In this document: positions 1-9,372 of the stretch, piece after piece | Layout: each line of letters begins with the position of its first letter | Position numbering within the stretch: the first letter of the stretch is position 1 | Assembly: GCF_000313135.1 (NCBI RefSeq) | Contig: NW_004457406.1 | Location: forward strand, 87,464-139,375 | DNA length: 51,912 nucleotides | Reading direction: 5' to 3' | From: Acanthamoeba castellanii str. Neff | Lineage: Eukaryota; Discosea; Longamoebia; Acanthamoebidae | The notes under the pieces: model-generated | Database searches by the model: none | What the model was told of the DNA's origin: nothing | Seen by the model: the letters and a program-made list of their open reading frames with translations, nothing else | Program-made: the position numbers and the translations under genes

Positions 1-153
1 GACTTCTCTTCCTCTCCTCGGCTGTCTGTTCGTTTCACGTTCTCGCCGGCGGGGTGCAGGAGAAAAGGAGTGTGAAAGCTCGCGTGTGTCGACATTTTTC
101 TTTATTTGGCAGAAATTCCGCCAGGCACTACGTTTCAACTCCATGGAGTCTAG

Positions 154-303
154 GCATCTTATCCAAATGGAGCCAAAACGTGCCTTTCCAAGGGCGCTGT
201 CTGCAACAGTTATGGTCACGAGCCGGTTGTAGATGAGATATTCCAGCATGTCAGATCCATGCAAGGACAACTTGAGATCCAGGCGTGGCCATGTGGAATT
301 TAA
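154..303 (+). CDS. possible 3' terminal exon of an unknown gene
   Basis: A reading frame opens directly after a splice-acceptor-like TCTAG at 149-153 and runs to a TAA at 301-303. It encodes about 49 residues with ordinary composition, ending ...QAWPCGI. No domain is recognisable. A second frame that would start after the TTTGGCAG acceptor near 111 is also open to about position 231, so the exon choice is uncertain. The rest of the gene would lie left of the window. This is an inference from splice-site shape only. Confidence 0.2.
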   Translation, partial: ASYPNGAKTCLSKGAVCNSYGHEPVVDEIFQHVRSMQGQLEIQAWPCGI

Positions 304-780
304 CCTGTTCAATTCAAACCCACAGCACAGGTGGGGTGGAAGGCTCAGTTGTGGCGAATGGCCTTGAGGTTGCAGAAAAACAATGGTGTGATGAGATCTC
401 CGCTATACAGTAACCCTCCTCCACCAGAGAAGAACGAGTAAACAACACGACCACAAAAGAGTGCGCACAGACAAAGCAAGAGTTGGGGGTTTGTGATCTG
501 AGATAGATAGTACATGTGATGATAGAAACCTTGCGCGTGGACCTGCAGCTGCACACGACCACCATCAATGTGATGGGGCATGGCACGGCGCGTACACGCG
601 GTCACGCCGGCGTAACATGTGAGCGCGGCAATGACCTGGCGTGCAAGGCCGACAGCGCGTCTCAGGGCACCCTGGGTCCACAAAGTGAGGCGAAGCCCAG
701 ACGAAGAGGGGGAGAAAGTCTACGACGTGGCGTGGCGTGGTGCTGGCGGTGATGCGGGAAGCTGCCGTCTGGCAGCTTGC
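304..780. other. intergenic, no gene seen
   Basis: Between the possible terminal exon on the left and the stop of the kinase gene on the right I see no coherent exon chain. The open frames here are short, arginine-rich or histidine-rich shadows on both strands. No RNA gene is recognisable. Confidence 0.4.
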
Positions 781-3700
781 TTACATGAGGCCCGTCAGCT
801 CCAGCGTCTCGCCCACGAAGATGTACGAGAACAGGCCCACAATCCGCTCCTTCCCTATCGCCTGCTCCAGGAACGAATGCTGCGTACGCACCACACACGG
901 CACATACGGCACACGACACACAGAGAACGGTTTGTTAGTTGTTAGTGGGCTGGGTTGAGAAACAAAGAAAAGAAAAATGGGGCTGTAGTACGTGGAGCAG
1001 TTGAGCAGCCGAGTAGCGGAGCTTGGGATCGGTCTGGAGGCAGCACGAGAGGAAGTGACGGAACGCCTTCGAGTACTGCTCCGGATCCTACATATTCAAT
1101 TTTTAGAATTCTTAATTTTTATATTATTTATGTTTATGTTGTCTGGTGGGCAGGACGGTACCTTGAGGCCAGGCGCGCCCGAGATGGCGGTGCGCATCAG
1201 CCGCTTGATGGGCAGCAACTCTCGGTACGGGGCCGAGCCCTCCACCATCTCCATCACCAGGCACCCGAAGCTCCAAATATCCAACTGTAACGTCGTGCGG
1301 TTCGGTTCGGTGAGTGTTGCGTTGTGTTGTGTGTTGTGCGGTGTGCGGTAAAGTGGTGGTAAGACGCGCACCTTGGTGTCGTAGCCGGTGCGTTTGATCA
1401 TCTCGGGGGCAATGAAGCCGGGCGTGCCGGCGATGCCCGCCGCGGCGGCGGTCTTGGCGTCGGCCGCGAGGCCCAGGTCGGCGATCTTGACCTCGCCGGA
1501 GAGGTTGAGCAGCACGTTCTCGCCCTTGAGGTCGCGGTGCATCTGTCCGCGCGAGTGCAGATACTGCAGCCCCTTCAATATCTGCACACACTGTTCAGAC
1601 ACGACACGCTCATGCGCACGCAACACGACACGACACGACACGACACGCATGGGGCACCTCGCGACAGATGTAGGCGATTTCGGGTTCGTCGATGTCCGCC
1701 TTCTGGCGGAACTGGCGCAGGGTGCCGCCGTCGCAGTACTCCATTGCCACCTGCGCGCACCCATACAGACATTAATTAACAGGAACATATTGATATATTT
1801 GAGAGTGTATATATATAAATTTTATATGTCTATGTGCATACCCATATGGTGTTGTTCCAGTGGAACGCGTCGACAAGCGACACAATGTTCGGATGTCGGC
1901 ACTTGGCCATCAGCGCTGCAGAAGAGGCCGTCATCGCCGCGTCAGCCCGCTCGTGCAAAGGAAGAGGGCGAGGGGGGGGAGTACCGATCTCGGCCTTGCC
2001 GCGTCGGAGCTCCTTCTCGGGGTCGGCCACCCGGTTGGGCTTGTCGCGCCGCCGCATCACCTTGATAGCCACCTGACCTCCACCCCACCACCCGCCGCCA
2101 TGAGAACACACGACACACGACACGACCAACGACACGACACGACACGCACGTACCCGCTCATCGGGATGTGTGACGGACTTGGCGGTGAAGACCTCTCCAA
2201 AGGCACTGCGAAAGTCACGAACCACGGACGGCATCAGTTGCGTCGCGACTTTCGCAGTCAGTGGGGGGCGTACCCCTGGCCGATCACCTCCCAGTGGGTG
2301 TATCGGTTCTTCGGGTTCTCGGCCAACAGCTTGACCTCGACCTCGGCGGCGGCGGCCGATGCTGCTGCGGACCTGCGTGCGCGGAGAGCAGTCGCTGGTC
2401 TGATCAGGGCAAGTTCGCGCGTGTGCGGTCACACGCACGACACACGACACACGACACACGACACGCGCACGACACACGAACACACGACAGCTGGCTGAGA
2501 GGCGACAAAGAACGAACGAGAGACGTACTCGCCAGTACGGGGCTCCCTTCTCCTCTTCATCCGCTGCTTTCTTCTCGCGCGACAGCTGTCCAACCGCACT
2601 CGCTTGTATCTGCACAGAACGGTCGACCTGCCACGTCAGCACACGCACACAACGCACGACCGCACACACGGCGAGCGAGCGAGCGAGATGGATACCTGGC
2701 GGAGAAGGCGGGGAGGAAGGAGGCGGAGGGGCCGAAGGGCGGAACGGAGGCGGAGATGGTGGAGGCCAGCGGGCTGGCCAGCATGATGCGGGTACGGAAC
2801 CACAGCGCGTTGCGGAAGATGTCGTAGTTCTCCACTATCTCTTGCTGGCCGTGTTACATTGTTCATCAGTGCATTGCACGCACACACGCACACGCACACG
2901 ACACACATGCACGACACACGACACGCAGGACCGCACACGCACCTGGGACAATTGGTTACGCTGGATTTCGGCGACGATGTCGGGCGGCAGCTTCTTCAGC
3001 TCCTTGAGAATGCCCTCCCTTTGGGTTTGCTCCTCGCCCTTCCTGATCTCCTCGATCATGCTCAGCTTCATCTGTTGGCCGCATAATCGGGGGGGCACCA
3101 TTAGCGTCGCGCGTGCGGTGGTTCGTGGGCGATCGTGCGGTCGTGCGTGTGTCGTGTGTCGTGTGCGTCGTATGTGTCGTGTGTCGTGGGAGGGAAAAAG
3201 CGTGCCTGGGCTTGTTCGCGGAGCTCGTCGAGTGTGTCGCGAGAGAGATGGCTGACGAGGAAATGGGCGGGTAAGCACCACACGCGCGGGGAAGAGAGGG
3301 AGAGAGAGCGAGCGAGAGCGCGCGCAGCGTACCTGAGCACCTGCTTGCCAGCTTGGGCGGCGTGCGGGTCCTTGCTGAGGGCGATCGCGATCAGCGGACC
3401 CAGCGTGAATTCGCCCATCCCTGCATTCGCGGAATGAGCCACCAACTTAATTGTAAATATTCATATATATATATATTTGATAGTTATAAATATGAAGTAC
3501 GACATGTGGGTCGGGCCACGCACCATATTGCATCATCCTCGACGAATAGGCGGCGAGGAAGAGGTCCACCATCTCGTGAAATCCTGCGTGGTCGCGACGA
3601 ATCAGACCACCACCCCCAACGGGCGAGGCCACGCCGACGGCAAAGACCACCGCTGTGCACAGCGGTTGCGAGGGGGGGAGGTAGAAGGAAAGGGCGTGTG

Positions 3701-6620
3701 ACGCACCTCCCTCGCCCTCCTCGGTGGCGTGGTCGCCGCTCACGCCCGGCTGGACTTCCTTCAGCGTCAGCATGCCGTCCACGCTGCGCGCCCACCTGCA
3801 GCGCGATGTTAGCAGCCACGCATTTTGCGTTTGCGTTTGCGTTTGCATTTGGTCGCGTGCGAGACGTACTTGGTGATGCACTGGATCATGAGCCTCTTCT
3901 CGTCCTCCGGAGCTATCTCCGTGGACCTATTTACACATCGGTAGGCCTGCGCACACGCCATGTATGTGAGTGTGCGCGTGCGTGTCGTGCGGTGTTGATG
4001 TGGTGCGTACGCGGAAGAAGAGGTGGCAGGCCGTCTGATAGAGCGAGAACGCATGCCTCATGTCTTCTTCGTATGCGTCTGCGGGAAATGCGAGCAAACA
4101 GCAAACGACGTTGGTTGGTTGGTCGAACCACGAAGTACAAAATGCCATGCCGTCTCTTTCCCGTGTCGTGTGTGTCGTGCGTGTCGTGCGTGTCGTGCGT
4201 GTCGTGCGTGTCGTGCGTGTCGTGCGTGTCGTGCGTGTTGGCGGGCGACGTACCTAGGTCGGCCGGCGATTGCTCGGTCAAGTCCGCCGACGCCTCCAGC
4301 AACAGGTCATCGTGTTCCCACTTGGCCTGCATGACGCCCAATCACGCACGAACGACGAGGTTGATCACGATAAGTCAACAGAGCACGCACACACACGCAC
4401 ACACACACACACGCACACACACGCACACACACACACACACACACACGCAATGATGTGTAAATGTATAGCGACATAGACATGTGCATGGGGGCTGATGGGG
4501 GCGTGCCTGGTTGAGCATGCTCTCGCCCCACTCCACCAGGAGCAGGCAGTAGAACTTCTCCATGTTGGCGTTGCGCTCCCTCGACCCCTCGTAGGTCTGC
4601 GCCGCCTCCTCCTGGATGGCCGGGTTGTCCAGCGCCTCGGCCTCACCCGGCACCTCCTCCCCCTCCCCAGTCTCCTCCTCTTCTTCGTTGGGCTCCTCGT
4701 CCCTCTCCTTCCCCTTACCGCCGCCGCTCCGCGGGCCGCCCGACCACCTCCTGGTTCTGCTCCCCGTCGACGTCGACGTCGTGGTCGTCGTCGTAGCCGG
4801 CGCTGTCGTCATTGTCGTCGTCGCTTCGGGCGGCGGTGTCGGTGGGCACCCGACGGTAGTCATAGGCGCCGCTCTCCTCGCCCGAGCTGCCGCTCTTCAC
4901 CTCGATCTCCTGGAGCAGGCTGAGCCTGTTCATCTCCTCCGTGTACAGTTTTTCACCTGCGCGTGTGTCGTGTTGCGCGAGTGTCATTGTGTGTCGTTAT
5001 GTCGTGTGTCGTGTCATATGCGTGTCGTGCGGTACCGAGGCTGAACTTCTCGTAGGCCTGCTCGAACAGGCTCTCGATGGTGCTGGCGATTTGCATCTCC
5101 TCGCTCTCCTTGGTGAAGTCCCGCTCCCTGTAGGCCGTCTCCTCGACAGCCGCGCCACCCGCCGGCGGGCGGTTGCCACCACGAAGGCCTCTCGTCGACA
5201 GCACGCGATCCTCGTGGCGCCTGGCCAGCTCCTCCACCTCGTGCCGTGTCGTGGCCGGCGGATAGGGCTCGAATATGTCCGCCGGCGGCGGCAGCGTTGG
5301 CTGTAGCGACGACGACGAAGGAGATGACGGCAGCGATGGGAATGGCGGCGATGATGGTACGGCCATGGCCAGCGAGGAGAGCGAGGAGGAGATGACCGAG
5401 CTGCCCCGGCGCAGCAGGGACGAGAGGAAGCCCCCCTGGGGCTTGGGCGGCGTCGCGGGCTCGCGGTCAAACTCCTCGCGCACCCCCGCACTGGTCCTGC
5501 TGCGCACCCGCGACGGCGAGGCCACCGCGCCGCCGTCCAAGCCGACGTCGGCGCCGGCGCCGGCTGTGGGGTTGTTGGTGTCGTCGCCGGTCGTCGCGGC
5601 CCGGTGGGGCCGGTGGGCGAGCGCCTCGCGCTTCTGCTGCAGCCCGGCGGACGACTCGCCCAGGCTGATGGTGACAAAGTCGGCCTCGCGCCGGTGTGGA
5701 TCCCAGCCCTCGGTGCCGTAGGCGAAGCTGAGGCTTCGTATCCGCTCGCGCTCTTTGTCCTGCTCCTTCATGAGCGTCAGCCGCTCCTTGTTCTGCAGCA
5801 CCCTGATCTGCGCGCGAGAGATTGGAGTTTTGAGTTAGTTGTGTGGTGCGTGTGGTGCGTGTGGTGCGTGTACCTCCCAGAGCGCCCACCTCATGAGACA
5901 GACGCCCCATTCGCGCTGCACTCCGCCCCAGCCCACCATGCGCGCCGCTGCACATGCGGCCGCGTAAGCTCGTTAGGAAAGCCTCAATGGGGGGGGGCAT
6001 CGTACGCACTGTGTGTATGTTACGTACCTTCGGCAAACTTGTCGTTGGCCTGCTGGAACTGCTTGCGCTTGCTGGCCAGGCTGGCCTCCTCGAACTCGCT
6101 GCTCCCCTCCGTGGCCGCCTCCTGTGTACACGACACACAACACAACACGACACGAAGCAGTTCAATCTCGAGAGGCTCTACTCGCAAATCCAAATTTTTA
6201 TGTGCAGAGCGGGAGGTGGTGAGTACGCACCATGGAGGCCAGAGCGAGCATGGACGAGGCCCACTTCCACTTGACCGAGGCATCGTGTCGTGTGCTGGGG
6301 GTGGGACGAGGCGGGGGTGGCGACCGCGCGCCCTGCGTGTCGTTGGGTGAAGATGGTGAGCAAAGGGCGTGCAGAGAGGAGTAGCTTCATGCCCCCCCTT
6401 CATAAGATGGAGAAGCTGTTGGCCTGTTGGAGGTGTGCACCTCTTCATCCTCTTCGAGCGGGTGTGTGGTGGCCTCGACAGAAGCACTCCTGCTCTGTCT
6501 GCTGATGGAGAGATTGGTGGCGGGATTCATGATTGGCTTTGTTGTCTGTACTGTTTGTTGGGCGCCGTCATCTTGTGACGACTCCAAGCCCACGTCCTGA
6601 CCGTCTGACAGCAGTTCCAT
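781..6620 (-). CDS. large multi-exon Ser/Thr protein kinase with helical N-terminal region
   Basis: The C-terminal third is a Ste20-like kinase domain. In order it has a glycine loop GQGAFGEV (split by an intron at 2206-2273), VAIK with the ATP-anchoring Lys (about 2070), HRDLKGEN in the catalytic loop (about 1530), DLG in place of DFG, an APE motif (about 1400), and subdomain XI ending in the exon near 1005-1080. The last exon encodes about 32 residues and stops at 781. Upstream exons encode a long, mostly helical and acidic region rich in Ser/Pro/Asp (about 4500-5800). One stretch (FSLYQTACHLFF, about 4040) recalls an MIT or TPR-like helix but is not decisive. The first exon was set to the ATG at 6620 because MELLSDGQ... 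splices in phase at GAG|GTGCAC to an exon starting after CACGCAG near 6330. The kinase and N-terminal parts are linked by consistent splicing but could be two genes. The kinase call is firm; the full span is an inference. Confidence 0.75.
2205..2258 (-). other. 12-bp perfect hairpin over a 3' splice site
   Basis: Arms ACTGCGAAAGTC (2205-2216) and GACTTTCGCAGT (2247-2258) pair perfectly around a 30-nt loop. The kinase-gene acceptor CGCAG|T lies inside one arm. The intron (2206-2273) splits the kinase glycine-loop codons. Confidence 0.8.
4162..4240. repeat. TCGTGCGTG tandem in a kinase-gene intron
   Basis: About eight units of a 9-mer, TCGTGCGTG or close variants, within an intron of the minus-strand kinase gene. 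It ends just before the exon that begins after GGCGGGCGACGTAC. Confidence 0.9.
4386..4448. repeat. CA/CACG dinucleotide tract
   Basis: A tract of CA repeats broken by single G bases, in an intron of the kinase gene. Confidence 0.9.
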
Positions 6621-6936
6621 GGCAGTACACTCAACCAAGGACAGTTGAGGCTCTCTTCTTTGCCTTTCCTACGACGCACCTCTGCCTTTTCTTCTTCAAG
6701 TATTTGTCGACCACGCCCACTAAGACGTGTTCTCCATCTACGAGATTGCATGATTGAATGCCCACAACGCGCTGACACTCAAGGACGGGCGCTCTCTTGC
6801 GTACGAGACAAGATGAAGGAAAATTGATAGTAGGATTTTGAATTTTCTGATTTTTATGTGATTTTTGAGTTGGGCACCTCTCAGATGCGAAGAAATGAAT
6901 GATCGGAGTGGATGAGTGTATTAGCAGAGAGACCGC

Positions 6937-7454
6937 TTAGATGAGGAGCTTCTCCACAGCGTCCTTCATGTTGTTAATCTGGGTCTTGAGCTGCGAGCCC
7001 TCATTCGTCGTAATAGAGACGGAGATCACGGGGCGAGACACTCCCGCGGCGCGTCCGAGAGCGGCCTTCGACGGGACGAACACGTAGGGGACGTTCTTTT
7101 GAATGAATGGGAAGTAGGAGTAGAGAAAGAAATGGAGAGAAGAATGGGAATTAATCAATTTGCCGAAGCTCAGGCAATGTCCACGAAAGTGAAAGCCATT
7201 GCATCATTGCCTCGGGAGGGGAGGTGTACCTTGTCCTCGCAGAGGAGGGGCAGATGGAGCAAAATTTCGAGGGGCTCAGCATCAGCAGCCATGATGATGA
7301 GCTCGGAGATACCGCGGTTGAGGGTCTTAGTGGCCTCGTTCGCGCCGCGCTTCAGCTGCTTGTAGTTGGTCGCCTGCTGGACAAGATCGAGCAGCTGGAT
7401 GGACAGCTGGTTGTCAGCGAGGGGGTACGCCTTGGGGTTCACCTTGTCTCCCAT
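6937..7454 (-). CDS. SNU13: SNU13 / 15.5K (NHP2L1), L7Ae-family RNP protein
   Basis: Two exons, 7230-7454 and 6937-7095, join in phase to a 127-residue protein, the usual length for Snu13. The protein binds the kink-turn of U4 snRNA in the spliceosomal tri-snRNP and of box C/D snoRNAs, where it nucleates NOP56/NOP58/fibrillarin assembly in the nucleolus. The L7Ae RNA-binding core is clear: the [13 protein letters not shown] motif, then [18 protein letters not shown] across the splice junction, then [12 protein letters not shown]. The donor is GTACAC and the acceptor CAAAAG. It is transcribed in the same direction as the kinase gene downstream, with about 315 bp between its stop and the kinase start. 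L7Ae, L30e and Nhp2 are the alternatives, but residue pattern and length fit Snu13 best. Confidence 0.95.
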
Positions 7455-7815
7455 TGTTGTGATGTGTGTAGTGTTGATGTGTGCGGAGGCGATTTGGAAA
7501 TGGGCGATTGCGAGGCAGTGAGAGATGTGCTGGACGGAACGAAGCAAGGAAAGAAAATACCCAAGCCCCGGCCGCAACGTCTTTGCCGCGGTCCGCTCCT
7601 CGCGCCTCCGGCTTCCGTTCTTTTTCCTCCGCTCCTTGTAAGGTGGCGGCTTCGCTGGCTTTGATTTGTGCACAAATCGCGCACTTGCTCACACCACCAT
7701 GTTGTACACTCCATGAAGATGTTTGCACAACGCCATCAGTGCCATTGCGCAAGCATGTCTATACATGTGATACACACACGTTCATCCAGGTAAGTAGCCG
7801 TCTTTGGCGTGTGCC
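7455..7815. promoter_or_regulatory. SNU13 upstream region
   Basis: About 360 bp separate the SNU13 start from the stop of the Abraxas-like gene on the same strand. This must hold the SNU13 promoter and the 3' end of the upstream transcript. No clear TATA box or other named element is visible. Frames on both strands here do not form plausible exons. Confidence 0.4.
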
Positions 7816-9274
7816 TCAGTTGCCTGCACGGGCCGGTGAGAGCGTGACGAGGTGAGCCAGAGATGGGGCAAGGGGAGGGCGCAGCCAGGGTTGGAGAGAA
7901 GTGTTGAAGGCCGTACCGAAGGAAGCGTTCAGCGGCCGTGGCGTGGTGGCTTGTCCGAGGCTCCGCTTGAGCTCTTCGATTTCACGTTCCAGCTTTCGCA
8001 CCTCCTTCGTGCTTTCGTGCACCTCCAGCGCCACGCTCTGTGATCGCCCGGGTTGTCATTAAAAAATAACATGTAAACAATAGAGGAGGGAGAGAGCCGC
8101 ACTTTGAGCTCTCGCATGGAGGCGTCGAAGAGGTTGTCCATCAGCTTGACCGAATCCCGCACCGGATTCAGCGCTGCGCTCAGGGTGGTGGAGCTGCAAT
8201 GAAGACGACAACACGGCACGTTAGGTGGCCCGCTACGGAAGTAGTATGATGTCCCGAGGACGCGTACAAATCGGTTACGGGAGCAAACGACGCGTATTCC
8301 TGCTGCGGGCTGTGCTCTATGTTGATGACCTCCAGCTGTATTGGTCGCATTTGTCTGGTGACAGCCGAGCGGACGCACACGACACATACACTCGTGTGAG
8401 CGCCATTTTCGCCCATCAATGAGACCAATCAACCAACCAACGTACCGTTCGCCGTCGATCTGCACGAAGCGATAGTCGTAGGAGATGATCTCCGCCGCCT
8501 TGAACGACGTGAACAGTCCCATCACGAATCCAAAGTGCTTCAGATCCCGGTCCTTGTTGAGCTCTTTTTGGTACAGCTGTGCGAACGTCAGAGACGTCAG
8601 CGGGTTGCTGCTGGTTGCCATCTCTCATCATCATCGTCATCGTCTCTCTCGTGTGTATGTCGTGTGTGTGTACCTGGCACAGCTGGGCGTGCACTTCCAG
8701 CTCTCTCGCCGACAGGCGGGGCGGCGTGTTCCGTCGAAACTTGAACCAACCGATGAGCGACTGTGGAGTGAGCGGGGTGAGGCCAAGGCGCATCGTGAGG
8801 CCGAGAAAAGCACAGCGTACGTGGTGGGGTCGATCTGCGCAGAAGGCGCGCAGCTGGTCGGGCACCACTCGGCCCAGCTGATCGTAGAAGCTAAACGGGC
8901 GCCCTGTGCACACGAAGGCCTGGATGGCTGCTCGCCCATAAAACAAAGAATCAATCAAAAAATCAATGAATAAATACATAAATAAACACACAAGTAAATA
9001 GTAAATAATAATAATATTATTTATGCACCTAGCCGAGTCTTGCCCTCTTGTACGCCGAGCTCGGCATCTTCTACATTGTCTACTACGTGGCGCGTGGTGG
9101 ACCCGAACAAGAAGCCCTCCTTTTGTTGAGGGGGGGAGGCGCAACAATCAACAAAATGCACAGCAGAGCAAAAGAGTGGAAGGGAAGAACCAGGTCGCCC
9201 GAGTGGCCCTCCATGTCGTGCAGCAGGGCTGCCAATATCACTCCCGGTATCGAAATCCTACTCGACTCGTCCAT
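7816..9274 (-). CDS. FAM175/Abraxas-like MPN pseudo-deubiquitinase scaffold
   Basis: Nine exons (9191-9274, 9029-9119, 8821-8927, 8674-8760, 8446-8576, 8268-8354, 8103-8193, 7917-8037, 7816-7823) sum to 268 residues with no frame conflict. The N-terminal MPN fold has the EGFLFGSTTRH strand, then FSFYDQLGRVVPDQL, then IGWFKFRRN where an active JAMM protease would carry HxHP. It should therefore be catalytically dead, like Abraxas and Abro1, which hold the Lys63-specific deubiquitinase BRCC36 in the BRCA1-A and BRISC complexes. The C-terminus is a heptad-like coiled coil (EVRKLEREIEELKRSLG), again as in the family. It lacks the long tail with the C-terminal SPxF motif of animal Abraxas. The last coding exon is only 8 nt. 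The start lies 98 bp from the divergent F-box gene. Confidence 0.85.
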
Positions 9275-9372
9275 CTTTATCTTTTGGCGCTACGCTGGGC
9301 CTCTTTATTTTTGAGACAAATAAAGGGAAGATAAAAATGAAAAAGGCAGCACAGCTTTTCCTGCACACCTAG
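9275..9372. promoter_or_regulatory. 98-bp divergent promoter region
   Basis: The ATGs of the Abraxas-like gene (minus) and the F-box gene (plus) face away from each other across 98 bp. The segment is AT-rich compared with its flanks, with CTTTATTTTTGAG and ACAAATAAAGGG on the plus strand. A shared bidirectional promoter is inferred from distance only. Confidence 0.45.

Noticed and set aside
4997..5677. Long open frames rich in Arg/Ser/Pro opposite or out of phase with the kinase-gene exons
   Set aside because: They are shadows of the GC-rich coding exons. The frame with ordinary composition splices in phase with its neighbours.
6640..6900. Extra upstream exon of the kinase gene (frame reading VVGIQSCNLVDGEHVLVGVV on the minus strand)
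   Set aside because: The frame looks protein-like, but the GTGCGT donor that follows does not join in phase to any acceptor before the ATG at 6620. It was left as possible 5' leader.
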